64,000 nt of DNA from Aselliscus stoliczkanus (GCA_033961575.1 CM066731.1:57317501-57381500), one strand, 5' to 3'. Positions 45,325 through 57,069 are shown, counted from the first letter of the stretch. Translations and numbers: made by a program. The notes: generated by a model from the letters alone, not told the origin.

Positions 45325-45753
45325 TTTTTTTTTTAAGATTTTATTGGGGAATTGGGGGAGGGGAACAGCGTTGGGGAATCGGGGAAGGGGAACAGACAAG
45401 TTGCTGTCTTCTTGTTCTTCAGTCTAGTTGCGGAGGACCTTGCTTCACTGGCCCAGGTTGGTATCGTCATTGCGTTCTTTCCGGATGAGGCAGATCTGTC
45501 GCTGGCCTCTGGATGGTCGCTCACCATGGCTATTGGCAGCTCACGCTGGCTGCCGGCCACTCACTGTAGCCTATGGCAGCCCACTGCAGCAGGGGCTGCA
45601 GCCTACACTGTCTCCTGGGCTCATAGCCCAGCTCCAGGTGGAGCTGTTGTTAGCTGTGGGGGCAGTGTCACTAGCCCTCATATGTGGGATCCGCTCCCGG
45701 GGCCACTGGCATCCCAAAACCAGCTCTTAACCGATGCACCGCTCAGCCGGCCC
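45325..45753 (-). mobile_element. Long tRNA-Ser-like SINE, minus orientation
   Basis: TTTTTTAAGATTTTATTGGG to CGCTCAGCCGGCCC. Target duplication GTGAATTAATTCTTT is perfect at 45310-45324 and 45754-45768. The 136-codon frame inside is a SINE artefact. Confidence 0.94.
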
Positions 45754-46110
45754 GTGAATTAATTCTTTACAGGTACTTAGAAGGTATGCGTACCTATAAA
45801 GTAAGAAAAAGAAATTTTATTAGGACATCGGAGCACTGAAAGCTTCTAACCTTCTTATACACATGCTTCCTCCCTCTTCCCCCCAATTCCATGATCTTAA
45901 TTGCCTCATAACTTTCACAAGATCTTTGTGGAATACATGATACTTCTCGTTCTTATCTCAGTGTTCCAGATGGGGAAAATGATCTGGGGACCTATGTTAT
46001 CTGCTCTGATATATAACTCTTTTACACCATCACCCTCGCATCACTTGTATCTGAATTGCCAAAATTCAGTTAAAACTGAAGACTTTTTTTTTTCGGTGGG
46101 GGGAGGTATG

Positions 46111-46139
46111 GCACTTCTAAACTTCCAGTTTAGAAGTGC
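46111..46139. repeat. Perfect 12-bp inverted repeat (hairpin)
   Basis: GCACTTCTAAAC (46111-46122), loop TTCCA, GTTTAGAAGTGC (46128-46139). It overlaps the first copy of the adjacent tandem duplication by two bases. Confidence 0.95.
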
Positions 46140-46213
46140 TTTTAACAAACCTGGTAAATAGAAAAGCTAAAAGCTTGCTTTTAACAAACCTGGTAAATAG
46201 AAAAGCTAAAAGC
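46138..46213 (+). repeat. Two-copy 39-bp tandem duplication
   Basis: The unit beginning GCTTTTAACAAACCTGGTAA is identical over 37 bp at 46138-46174 and 46177-46213. Confidence 0.95.
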
Positions 46214-46649
46214 ATATACTTAATGTAAATACAAAAGTTACCCACTTCACAACAGAACAACCGTCATTGGTTTTTTCTCTTTTATATTAGGAAAGGAAGG
46301 TAATCATAACTTTGGGGATTGTTTTAAGTCAGCCACATACTTTTCCCGAGGAAGTGTACATCTGTACTAAACTAAGAGTTGACTATGTTACTCCAGATAT
46401 CTATCCCAGATGATGAGATGTGAAGTCATAAGCTATTTTTGAAGCTTGGAGTGGGTGTGGGAGGAACTTAATTACTAAAGTAGATGTTATACGAATTTAA
46501 AGAAATGCAGAAGGCCATCCCTATCCTAAAGGAGCTCAGGGTCTAATAGAAGAAATAGGCTAATCTAAACTGTTCATAAATACAAGTAGAGTACAGCATA
46601 TAGTCAAACAAAGCAATATAGGAAAATAAATATCAAATACTATGAAAAA

Positions 46650-46860
46650 TGTATTGAGGGCTTATTATGGGGCAGGTGCTTTTAAGTACATTATCTTAAT
46701 TTTTAAAACTATCTTGTGAGATTGGTAGTGTTATCCTTATACAAATGAGAAGATTAGCTCTGAAAGGTTAATATTATCATTATCAGTAAAAAGCAGAGCT
46801 GGACTTCAAATCAGGATTTTCTTCCATGTTCAGCCCTCACGCTTTCTGCTACCTCACAAC
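46650..46860 (-). repeat. MIR
   Basis: Reverse MIR: 'TTATTATGGGGCAGGTGCTT', 'TTATACAAATGAGAAGATTA', 'AAGCAGAGCTGGACTTCAAA'. Confidence 0.6.
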
Positions 46861-47239
46861 TACTTAATGATTTGAGAGACGGTTAGCCCAAAAGTAAGTG
46901 CAAACTGGTGGCCAGTGGCCAAAGTTAGTTTAGATGTATTTTTGTTTGGCCAGCAGCAATTTAACTTTTTTTGAATGTGAATATCTTTGGGCAGTGGCCA
47001 GCACTTGACTCTTTAAGATTGTTCACCAAGCGCCCTTGATACAAATTACCTGCCTGGCTCCAGAAAGCATTTGTGTTTTCTATATCAGGCAGTAACTGGG
47101 GACAGACAGGAGCTCATGGAGAAGGTATAATGAAGGGTGGAAGGGGGACTTCATGAACAAAAATTGCAGAGAGTATCTGAGGAAGAATGATTGGCAATAT
47201 TTGTAATTGTATAAAGGTGAGAGACGTCAAGTACAAAAG

Positions 47240-47425
47240 CTAGAAGTTATGTCTTAGCACAGTACTTCAACTTCAGTAAGCCTCGGAATCAAATGTAAGG
47301 CTAAAAGATTCCTGGGCTCCACCCCAGAATGAGTGAATCTGGGGGGAAGCCTGAGAAATTGCATTTGTAGCAAGCTCTCTGATACTGCCCGTGCTGGTCC
47401 AAGGATCACACTTTGAAAAATCATT
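47240..47425. repeat. MER5A-like hAT MITE
   Basis: 'TGGGCTCCACCCCAGAATGA', 'CTGGGGGGAAGCCTGAGAAA', 'GGATCACACTTTGAAAAATC' match the MER5A palindromic layout. Confidence 0.7.
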
Positions 47426-47639
47426 GCTTACCAGATTATAGGGCACTTTGGGGGAAGGGCTTAAGCCAAGATTTTTTTCTGTTGTTTTAAGTACAAAAAG
47501 AATTGCTTGATGTAGAATGTTTCGAAAATAAGTAAAAACGAAGAAAATAAAAATTAGTCTGTTACCAATTAGAGGTTATGGTGAACATTTTTGATGAATC
47601 TCTCAATTTTTTTCTAAAAAAAGTGTTGTTTCAAGAAAT

Positions 47640-47900
47640 CAAAATTTATCATCATTATCATAACTATTAACACTTATTGAGCATCTGTATACCAGGGTCT
47701 TTACATATATTTACTTAATCCTTATAATATCCTTATGAGCCAGGTACTATTATTATCATTCTTATTTTATAGATGAGAAAACTGAGGCACAGAGAGGTTA
47801 AGTTACTTGCCGAGTGTTTTATTGCTAGTAAGTGGCATAATTAGGATTAAAACCCAAGCAGTCTGGCTCTGGAGCCTGTACACTTAACCATTTTGCTATA
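47640..47900 (-). repeat. MIR
   Basis: 'TTACTTAATCCTTATAATAT', 'TTATAGATGAGAAAACTGAG', 'GGCACAGAGAGGTTAAGTTA', 'AAAACCCAAGCAGTCTGGCT'. One of the clearest MIR copies here. Confidence 0.8.
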
Positions 47901-48034
47901 ATAACCCTTTTGCCATACTGACTGTTACGCTGTACTGTAGTGCACACTGACTTTAACCTGTATTGTTTAATCACATAAAGGACAATCTTGATAATATTAA
48001 ATATTTTAAATGAAAGCCTTTTTTTTTTATTTTA

Positions 48035-48734
48035 CAGGCATATGTCGTTTTATTGCATTGCTCTCTATTGTGCTTCGCCGATACTGTGTTTTTTACAAAT
48101 TGGAAGTTTGTAGCAACCCCGCGTGGAGCAATTGTATTGATGCCATTTTTTTAATAGCACAGGTGTCTTTGTGTCTACTTCCAGTGAGGATGCTGTGAAG
48201 ATTGTTGAAATGACAACAAAGGATTTAGAATGTTATGTAAACTTAGCTGATAGAGCAGCAGCACTGTTTAAAAGGATTGACTCCAGTTTTGAAAGGTTCT
48301 GTGGGTAAAATGCCGTCAAACAGCATTGCGTACTACAGAGAAATCCCTCATGAGAGGAGGAGTTAACTGATGCAACAAACTTCATTATTGTCTTATTTTA
48401 AGAAATTGCCACAGCCACCCCAGCCTTCACAGTCACAACCCTGATCAGTCAGCAGCCATCAACTTCAAGGCACGACCTTCCAGCAGTAAAAAGATTACAA
48501 CTCACCGGAGACTTGTGCTGGTTAGCATTTTTTAGTAATAAAGTATTTTTAGATTAAGGTATCTACATTTTTTAGACATAATGCTATTGCGCACTTAGTA
48601 GACAACAGTATAGTATAAACATAACTTTTATATGCACTGGAAAACCAAAAAGTTTGTGTGACTTGCTTTATTGCAATACTTGCTTTATTGTGATGGTCTG
48701 GAAAGGAACCTACGATATCTCTGAGATATGCCTG
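48035..48734. mobile_element. Tigger1-type (pogo/mariner) DNA transposon, internally deleted
   Basis: Flanked by TA on both sides. The ends CAGGCATATGTCGTTTTATT and GATATCTCTGAGATATGCCTG are Tigger1-like. Inside are Tigger1 pieces ('TTACAAATTGGAAGTTTGTA', 'TGATCAGTCAGCAGCCATCA', 'GCACTTAGTAGACAACAGTA'). At 700 bp it lacks most of the transposase gene of the 2.4-kb autonomous element. Confidence 0.85.
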
Positions 48735-49237
48735 TAAAATATCTCAAACATTCATAAGTAGACAGACAAATAATATAAAAAATATTCATTCACCCACTAC
48801 TAGGTTTAATAGATGTTAGTATTTAACATATTTGCTTTAGAATCCCCCATTCCAAAAAAGAAAAGCACATTATAGATTTAGTAAGACTGTGATTTTGAGG
48901 TTAAGTTTTACTTAAAATAAAATTGCGCCTTATGAGTTACAAGGGAAATTACCATTTCCCCTAAATAAAAATAGGATATCCTTTAAAATTAGTAATGGAG
49001 GAAGGATTTCTATGCAGTGAACAACTCCATAATTACTGTTGCCATTATCATGGTATCCCAATGAACACTCCTTCTTCCACATCCATCCATGGGCTTTATT
49101 AATTACTTGGTGATAAAGGTAATAAACACAGAGAGTAATGTAAAGCTAGGTAATGAAGCTTGCATGGCTTACTCAGTTTTCATGCTGCATGGCCTATCTC
49201 CATGTGGTGAAGGTCAAGTTCCAGTAAGGTAATATCT

Positions 49238-49440
49238 CAGCATTGCCCAATGGAACTGTCTACGGTGATGGAAGAGTCCTATGCATGTCCTGTCCAATAT
49301 GACAACCACTAGCCACATGTGGCTATCGGGCACTTGAAAATATGGGTAGTGCAACTGAGAAACTGAATTGTTCATTTTATTTCAATGTAAATAGCCATAT
49401 GTGGTGAGTGTTTACCATATCAAACAGCATGGACCTAAGT
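49238..49440. repeat. hAT-type MITE relic
   Basis: CAGCATTGCCCAATGGAACT end, then 'TAGCCACATGTGGCTATCGG' and 'GGGCACTTGAAAATATGGGT'. It belongs to the mammalian 'AGCCACATGTGGCTA' hAT group; family not assigned. Confidence 0.55.
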
Positions 49441-49475
49441 CCTCAAAGCCCACATTAAAAATAATGAGTCCCAAG

Positions 49476-49583
49476 AGCGGCCAGTTGGCTCAATTGGTTA
49501 GAGGGCGTGCTCTGAACAACAAGGTTGCCTGGTTCAATCTCAGCATGGACCACTTTGAGCTACACCCTCCTAAAAAAAAATAA
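49476..49583 (+). mobile_element. Truncated Rhin-1-like SINE
   Basis: AGCGGCCAGTTGGCTCAATT head, GGTTCAATCTC B box, then oligo-A. Target duplication AATAATGAGTCCCAAG (49460-49475) and AATAATGAGTCCCCAAG (from about 49586). Confidence 0.85.
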
Positions 49584-49849
49584 TAATAATGAGTCCCCAA
49601 GTTCCAGTAGTCCTGGCTCTGGTGGGGTCAGGGAATGGGCACTGACTGCAATAGGTAACAAGAGAACTTTGGGGTGGTGGAAATATTCTTTATCTTGATT
49701 ACAATGATAGTGACATGGATATGTACATTTGCCAAAACTCATCTGACTGTACTCCTAAAATGGGTGTGTTTGTTGTGTTAATTACACCTTAATAAAGTTG
49801 ATTTTACAAATTAAAAGGAAAAAAGAGTTGAGTTTTAGAGACAATAATT

Positions 49850-50360
49850 CCACCTCACATCTATGTAAACTATGCCTTCTGCAGTCCCATTTTTTTCCTA
49901 AGAACCACCACAGTCATGACTGCATTACAGGACCCTGTGTGATCTGGACCTTGGCTATTTCTCTGACATTATTTCCTTGGTTTATGCTTCAGCCACAATA
50001 GCTTCCTGGGTGGTGCTCAAATGTTCCAAGTACATTCCTGTCCCAGAGCCTTTGTACTTGCTCTTCTCCTGCCTGGAAAACTCTTCCCCAAATAATATTT
50101 ATTTAGGTGTCTGCTCAAATGTCAGACATGCTGCCATTGCTTCCAGCCTTTCTAAAACAGTACTTCTTTTCACCTTCCATTCCCTTACCCTGCTCACTCT
50201 CTTTATAGCACTAAACCCTGCCTGAGATTATATCATTACTTATCTGTTGTCCTCTTTCCCTATTCGACTATAAGGTTGTTCATAAGGCAGGCAGTTTGTT
50301 GATTGTTGGATTCCTTGTGCCAATAGCCTCAATAAATATTGTTGAATGAATGAATGGCTG
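49850..50360 (+). repeat. L2 LINE 3' region
   Basis: 'TGATCTGGACCTTGGCTATT', 'TGCTCTTCTCCTGCCTGGAA', 'AACTCTTCCCCAAATAATAT', 'TCTGCTCAAATGTCAGACAT', 'CCTCAATAAATATTGTTGAA', (TGAA)n: nearly complete L2 3' end. Frames at 49977-50225 are chance. Confidence 0.85.
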
Positions 50361-51547
50361 TCATCTATGGCAGTGTTTCTCAGCCTGAGATTCAAGCATA
50401 TATTCATAAAAAAATCCCACAAATTCTCTACAAGATTAAAAACTATTTTTACACTGCTATTTGGATACTAATCTAAAACTGGTATTTATGATTTTCCAAG
50501 TGAGCACCTTAAAACATGAAGTTTTGAATACTTGACTTCATGTTGAGTTTAGGATTTTGTTACTATCAGAAAAAAGTCAAAGGACATCATGACAAAAATG
50601 TGCGGATAAAGATTTCATGGTAGCCTAGACATGCCAAACTCATAAGAACCAGTACTTTACCTATCAGTGCAATATTCCAGTTAGAAATGGAAATTGCACA
50701 ACATAGACACACACATATGTCCTTATATTCACAACAAATTAATAGCTGTAAGTGAACTAGTAAATACCCAGTAAGGAACTGTGTTTTGGTTCCCAGAAAC
50801 AGATTGGATACTATTTAATTCAGGTTTCAAATACTCAGAAATACCGTCTTACAGTGAATAAGACTGCTTTATAGAGTTATCAAGTGATACTTAAAATTGA
50901 CATTCCAGGATTTTGTAGCACCAGAATTTTTACTAAAATATAAGATCTAATTATTTCAAACTAGCAGCAAAAAATGTGGGAATTATTAATACAATGTGTT
51001 AATATTTGTGCAAACAGGTATCATTTCCATTGATGTTATTAAACATATAGAAGCATATTTAATATTGATGAGAAGTTAAATCTTAATGCTCATAAACCTA
51101 ACATTTTACAATTCAAATTAACAATATTCAAGGGCTGAACCAAATAACCATGGTCCTTGGAGCAAGAGAATGGTTATTATTGCAATTATATTACCTTTGT
51201 CTTTTCCTTCTTTTTCTTTTCCCTTTATTTAGAACTCAAGGGGTACTTTTGGGGTAAAAGAAAGTTTAAGATCTACTATCAATCATGGGTTTCTGTACGA
51301 TTGTCTAACCTCTCTCTGAACCTTCAAGCTCTATCCCAAATATAGTCTAATTCAGTTCCTTTCATGAGTATGACATAAAAAAGTCAAAACAAGTAGTACT
51401 TGACACATTTTTCACATGTATAGTTTCATTAGACATTTTAACAGGTGAGAGAAGAGAAAAATGACAAGCAGCATACTTTTTTAGCCCTGTGGATTGTTTA
51501 CATAATCGTTTCATAGTATTCCAAGATATAAGTATATCATAATGATG
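50361..51547. other. Intergenic, nothing recognised
   Basis: AT-rich sequence without exon signals or named repeats. Confidence 0.4.
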
Positions 51548-51549
51548 TA

Positions 51550-52611
51550 CAAGGTGTGATCAAGCAATAACGGTGAATGTGTTTTTTGTGTTTTTTTGTG
51601 TGTTTTTTTTTGAGGGCAGTGTCACCGGCCCTCACATGTGGGACCGAACCGAAGCCAGCGCTTAACCGCTGCGCCACTTGGCCGGCCCTCAATATGGTGA
51701 ATGTTTAAAAAAAAAAATTTATTACAGTTAAAGACACATTGCCATTAATCCCCCTCAAAATGCTCTTCCTCTCTTCGAACACACTTAAGCCATCATTCTT
51801 ACCACTTTCTGAAGCAATTCTGGAAGTCCTCTTTCATGAGTGTCTTTAGTTGTGCTGTCGTGGCTGCCTCTACATCCTGAATCAGTTCAAAACCTTTACC
51901 TTTCATGGTCATTTTGACTGGGTAAGAGCCAGAAGTCACACAGTGCCCGATCCAGTAAATAAGGTGGATAAGGACACACTGTAATGTTTTTATTTGACAG
52001 AAATTGCTGTATACCAGAAGTGATGGATGACACAGAATTTTGTCATGATGGAGGATGATTTACAGCACACTTTAAGACATACCTTATTTCAACTGTATCT
52101 CACACCTGACTGCCTGCACCGAACAAGTTTCACACAGTTACTAAAGTTCAATGTGCCGCTTCCCATATTGAAGATCCCTGCCTTTCTGTTGGGTGGCACC
52201 TGGCAGCAGCATTCACCGTATTTTGTGATCACAACAGAAAGTCTGTGTGTCACATCACTTCTGGTATATGGCAGTTTCTGTCAAAAACATTACGGTGTGT
52301 CCTCATCCACCTTATTCACTGGATCTGGCACTGTGCAACTTCTGCTCTTCCCCAAAGTCAAAAAGACCATGAAAGGTAAACATTTTGAATGGCTTCAGGT
52401 CATCGAGGCAGCTACAACAGTGCAACTAAAGACACTTGAAAAGGGACTGTGAAAGAGGACTTCTAGAACTGCTTCAGAAAGTGGCAAGAACGATGGCATA
52501 AGTGTGTGTTCAAAGGGAGGGAGAGTATTTTGAGGGGGATTAATGGCAATGTCTTACTGTAATTTTTTAAAAAATTTAAACATTCACCGTATTTTTTTTT
52601 ATCACACCTTG
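51550..52611. mobile_element. Mariner-type foldback element (inverted dimer)
   Basis: Flanked by TA. Inverted ends CAAGGTGTGATCAAGCAATA and the reverse complement of TATCACACCTTG. The inverted repeat continues far beyond the ends: left arm 51550-52035 (about 362 nt after removing the SINE) pairs with right arm about 52243-52611 (369 nt) around a loop of about 207 nt. The right arm encodes a decayed mariner transposase C-terminus on the plus strand (LLLFPKVKKTMKGKHFEWLQ, then IEAATTVQLKTLEKG); the left arm carries the same stretch antisense. The 141-codon frame 52027-52452 is this fossil, not a host gene. Confidence 0.85.
51581..51689 (-). mobile_element. Short tRNA-Ser-like SINE inside the mariner
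   Basis: T-rich tail, GAGGGCAGTGTCACCGGCCC ... CGCCACTTGGCCGGCCCT. Target duplication CAATAACGGTGAATGT (51565-51580) and CAATATGGTGAATGT (51690-51704). It is younger than the mariner arm it splits. Confidence 0.88.
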
Positions 52612-52613
52612 TA

Positions 52614-54269
52614 CAGGAATTTAAATTCAAGGCAGTCTGCAAGCAGGGGTTTTGATTTAAGTGGGCCACAATATATTGTAGGAAATTATTGTGTGTGTGC
52701 TAAATTAACACATCGGCAGTAGGTGTCAGCATATCACATCAGAGAATGCCTCAAGTTGAGCATTGGCAAAATAGTAGTAAATGGACAGGACACCTCACCC
52801 AGTATTCTATTCACATGCTAATTTTCCTATACCCTGGTATTTGCTAGGGTGTGCTCCATGAATTCTATGGATATTAATAGGTATCATTGAGGGAAGGGGT
52901 CCAGAGTCAAATGAGTTTAGGAAATGATGAGTAAGTTCGTTTTCTTCTTTTTCTCCTGTAGGACTTCTCAGAGCCTTCCTCTGCTGATGACACTGTGACT
53001 CTTACCAGTGGGCAGCAGGGACAGCCCCAGAATGCTTAGGGAGAGAAAGGACTTAGCGTCAAGCATCTGTCTGCAGCATAAGATACGAGGATAGGTCCTT
53101 CAGCTACCTTTGTTTTGTACAGTATTATTTAGAGTGTATATTTTGGGGTGATCTGGGGATGCTAACAGACATAATGGGGGTGTTTAGAACCCTAAGCTAC
53201 CTCTTGGCACTATTATTGATATGTAGCATTTCCAAACTTCTTTGGCCACAAAAGCATTTTGAATCTGTGTCAGAGGCACACATTTTAGGAAAAACCAACT
53301 CAAACAAATAGTGCCTCTCATTGTGATCTCTAGTTTTATCAGTTGCTTGAAAAGGAATTAATGCATGCCCACATTTTCTGGTAGTATAGGGGTGTTGTTG
53401 TTTTTCCGTTTAATGTTTTAATCCAGCTGGTACATATTTTTGTACATGATGTGAGGGAGAGATTCAACTTATTTTATATTGCAAAATGCCAGTTGTCCCA
53501 AAGCCTTGCATCAAATGTGGTTTTGGTTTTGTTTTCAGGTCCAAAACCCTTCAGATCAACCTACCAACAAGTTCAATATGTAAAACAAATTAATGTGGTT
53601 GAAGTGGAGCAAGATGAGAGTTATGTCAGCTTGCCAGCATCCTCCGCCCCTATTCCCACCTTCCCCACAGGAGATGCTCCAGAGTGTACTTTGAAAACAA
53701 TCAGAAAAATTAATTCCCACATAAATGACTTGACATGCCACGGTCTGTAACGTGCCACATTAAAATTTTTACCAATTTCAATTTTTCTATTTTTATGACA
53801 ATTTCATACTTTAGTTTATGGAGCCTAACAGCTTTATAATATAACAAAAGAAATTGAAACATCTAATAAATAAGTAAAATAATAACATGGGGTCTTTTGG
53901 AGCCTGTAAAATTAGCATATTTCTTTAGAATAATGTCCATTACTGGCAAGAGTTGACTAAATGCATTCAATGTAGAGAAGATTAACTTGGTAAAACTACA
54001 TATTGGACAAAAATTTGTGCATATGTGTCATAAATTTACAATGTTGATATTCTTTGATTCCCTGAAATGCTTCTAGGATTTAACCCTAAAGAAATAGCAA
54101 GAAATGTATGAAAAATTTTTATACCAATAGTATTGAAAAGGATCCAAATGTTTAATGATGTGGGGCTAGTTAAATGAATCCTGGCACATAAGACAGGATA
54201 TTCTCCAGCCATTACAGTGATGTTGTATAAAGAAAAAATATACCATGCCATGTACTTTCATATATTGCC
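52614..54269. other. No gene supported; weak exon-like stretches and an L1 antisense piece
   Basis: Two acceptor-like sites lead into short open stretches: TTTCTCCTGTAG before 52963 (ends in a stop at about 53039) and TTTTGTTTTCAG before 53540 (open to the stop at 53750). 53430-53510 reads like antisense L1 ('GTGAGGGAGAGATTCAACTT', 'CAGTTGTCCCAAAGCCTTGC'). None of the frames resembles a protein I know. Confidence 0.3.
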
Positions 54270-54420
54270 TTACTTTAAATCTAACAATATCCCTAGGTGC
54301 TAGGTAACATTTTCATTTATAGATGAGAAAACAGAAGTAAAGTTCAAGCAGCTAATAAAGTAGTGTTGCTGGAATTCAGCCCCTGTCTGCTCTTAATTCT
54401 TGTTCTTCATCACTGTCTTA
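54270..54420 (-). repeat. MIR-like relic
   Basis: 'CATTTATAGATGAGAAAACA', 'AGTAAAGTTCAAGCAGCTAA', 'GCTGGAATTCAGCCCCTGTC'. Confidence 0.55.
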
Positions 54421-54859
54421 ACATATGGGGAGTCTTAATCATATGGGGAAATATTCACTGTTTACTGATAAGTTATTGTTTTAAACAATTTAACTGACAT
54501 CAAACAAAAAAACTGCCTTCTATATGCAATCTCTTCTTTCCAAATTTGCTTGTGCTTGGTCATTTTTTTTTCCCCCCCAAATGACTCTACCTTTATACAT
54601 TCTTAAATTGATTTTGGAAGTATTAAATGCCTGCTCTAAGAATACAAACAATACTGAAGATTATAAAGTAGCTGCACTTTTAATCATAAATTATATCTGT
54701 ATATGATTAGATATACTTATTCCCTCAATTCTATCTCTTCTTGCTCTACTGTCAACTTACAGGCCCTGGATGGAGTTGGAGACGGACCAGAAAGACAAAC
54801 AAAGTGGAGGGATGTAGGTCTGGATGGCTAACGTTTCACACATGAGAGTCCCATTTTGT

Positions 54860-55075
54860 AGGCGATGTGGCATGATGGTTAGAAGCACTGGCTCTGGAGC
54901 CCGCTGGCTAGGTTGAGTCCCAGCTCTTGAACTTGGGTGACTTACTTGTCCTGTTGGTGCTCAGCCTTTATAAAATGAAAGTCTTACCTTATAATCTTAC
55001 CTCATAAGATTGTGGTGGTGATGGTTAACTTAGTTAATATATGTAGAACAGTGCCTGGGACAAAGCTCCATCATT
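54860..55075 (+). repeat. MIR
   Basis: 'GCATGATGGTTAGAAGCACT', 'GGCTCTGGAGCCCGCTGGCT', 'CTTGAACTTGGGTGACTTAC', 'GTAGAACAGTGCCTGGGACA': a clear, near full-length MIR. Confidence 0.85.
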
Positions 55076-55316
55076 AGCTCTAATTGTCAGGACGATGATG
55101 GTGCTGCTGGCCATATGCAGAGATGAGAAAAGAGAAGAAAAATAACTTAGGAGTGCCTACTGTGTGCTATGATCTCCCCATTTGATCCCTGTGAGTTAGA
55201 TATTTTCATTATTCACTTTTTGTACAGATGAGGAATCTAAAATGCAGGCAGGCTACAAATGGAAGCAGTGGAACGAATCATTAGACCCATTTTTAGGACT
55301 AAGAACAAGATAAATA

Positions 55317-55823
55317 TTGAAAGCAGCCAGGCCAGGAGATAGCAAAGTGCTGAGGAATGCGATAAAGAAACAGGCCTGCAGAGTCATCACACCCTTTAGG
55401 ACCAAGGGCAGTGTTTTAACAGTCAGCGTTGAGGGGGTGACCAACCGGGTATCAGAAAACGGCTTCGGAAACCCAGCTGTTTTTATGCTGTGTGTTTTCT
55501 GTAAACATTTCCTATTTTGTTTTCCCTTAGTATGTACTAAAATTATTTCTGAATTAGCAGTCTGTCTGATTTGTACTTTGAGGGAGCAAAAAGGAAAAAG
55601 GGATCTTTGGCCATCTTCTGCTGGAGTTTTAGGGGGAATGTGTCAGTTAGACACCAGGTATGCTGGGCTTCAAATGCCAGAAGCCCAGGAGGGAGGAAAA
55701 GCTTCAGAGGTTTCTGGAATATTCTATGCTCTAACCTCAGAAGGTTTTGAACAATGTTTCCTAGAGGATAGCCTTTCACTTACTCATCTGTCCAGCGTGA
55801 CTCACCCCAAGAGTGTTGAGTAA
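55317..55823 (+). other. Unexplained 168-codon open reading frame, function unknown
   Basis: This is the longest frame in the right-hand third that I cannot assign to a repeat. It starts MKAARPGDSKVLRNAIKKQA, has a hydrophobic Cys/Phe-rich stretch (FMLCVFCKHFLFCFPLVCTK) and ends at 55823. It has no recognised motif, signal peptide or neighbour evidence. The residue pattern looks like chance translation. The upstream flank (55160-55290) is a reverse MIR-like piece. Kept as a candidate only. Confidence 0.15.
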
Positions 55824-55867
55824 GTGGAATTTTATGGTATTTATATTTTTGTGACTCTTATAAACAT

Positions 55868-56095
55868 GGTGATGTGGAAAGAGCATGGACTTTGGAGTCA
55901 GACAGACCTGACATAAACTGGCTTTGTCACTCAGTAGTTGTGTCATTATGGGCTAGTCAATAGTTTCTCTGGGCTTCTTCACCTGTAAAATAGGAGTGAT
56001 GAATTCTACTTCACAGAATTGGTATGAAAATGAGATGAGGCAGCAAAAATGAAAGTGGACGGTAAAACCTCTGGCACACATAGGCACTCTTCCTT
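55868..56095 (+). repeat. MIR
   Basis: 'GTGGAAAGAGCATGGACTTT', 'GGAGTCAGACAGACCTGACA', 'CTCTGGGCTTCTTCACCTGT', 'AAAATAGGAGTGATGAATTC'. Confidence 0.85.
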
Positions 56096-56289
56096 TCCTT
56101 TCTCTATCAGATTGTAGGTTTGGGTGAGCATTTGGCCATGTCTTGTATTTATTATTATACTTTTCTACTAGTTCCAGTGCTGCAGTACTTTGTTTATAGT
56201 GTGCATACTATAAATATCAACTGAATGACATTAGCATACATGCACAGAAAGTGAATAATAGATCAACAATTTTATGTGTTCAAAAATTT

Positions 56290-56535
56290 CTTTTTTCATT
56301 TTTCAATTACAGTTGACATTATTATATTAGTTTCAGGTGTACAGCACAGTGGTTAGACACTTACGTAACTAATGAAGTGATCCCCTTATAGGCCTAGTAC
56401 CCACCTGGTACCAGGCGTAATTATTACACTATTAATGACTACATTTCCTGTGCTGTGCTTCACATCCCCATGACTATTTTCTAACTGCCAATTTGTACTT
56501 CCTAATCCCTTCACCATTTTTACCTAGCCCATCTC
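56290..56535 (-). repeat. L1 3' UTR, antisense
   Basis: 'TTTTTCAATTACAGTTGACA', 'GTTTCAGGTGTACAGCACAG', 'CACATCCCCATGACTATTTT', 'AACTGCCAATTTGTACTTCC' is the reverse of the 3' UTR seen at 7740-8100. Confidence 0.8.
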
Positions 56536-56581
56536 CTTTTATGTGTGTGTGTTTTTTTGTTGTTGTTGTTGTTTTTTGTTG

Positions 56582-56682
56582 TTTTTTTTTGAGGGCAGTA
56601 TCACTGGCCCTCATATGTGGGACCGAACCGGGGCCACTGGCTTCCTAGGCCAGCGCTTAACCACCGCGCCACTCGGCCGGCC
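56582..56682 (-). mobile_element. Short tRNA-Ser-like SINE
   Basis: (TTG)n/T tail from about 56551, then GAGGGCAGTATCACTGGCCC ... CGCGCCACTCGGCCGGCCC. The flanks TTATGTGTGTGTGTTTT and TTATGTGTGTTTTA form a simple-sequence target duplication. Confidence 0.9.
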
Positions 56683-57069
56683 CTTATGTGTGTTTTAGTG
56701 TTTATTAATCTATCTTGTTTTAGAGAACAACTGCCAAATGTAGATAAATAAGATGTGGAGTCAGGGCTTAAAACTTGGGCAGGCCATTTCCTGCATGGGG
56801 CCACTGGCTCTAGAGGCCAGTGGGGACTGAGCTCTAGACATCTTCTGCTTGCAGAGGCCCTGACAGCACCTTGTTTTAGTTTACTCAAAGGCAGGCTTCT
56901 GTGGGTGAACAATAGCCGCATCTCTCCTAACACTAAAAGTCACACTTATAAAATGATTTGCTGTGCTTGATTGAAAGTTTTTCTTTCTAATCTATTCATT
57001 ATAAAATAGTTAAAATGGAAAGAAGGTAAAGTGACACTCATTTACCCATAAATTGAGATTGCCATAAGT

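Noticed and set aside
52027..52452. 141-codon frame as a host gene
   Set aside because: Its C-terminal half is a decayed mariner transposase and it lies inside an element with TA flanks and inverted ends.
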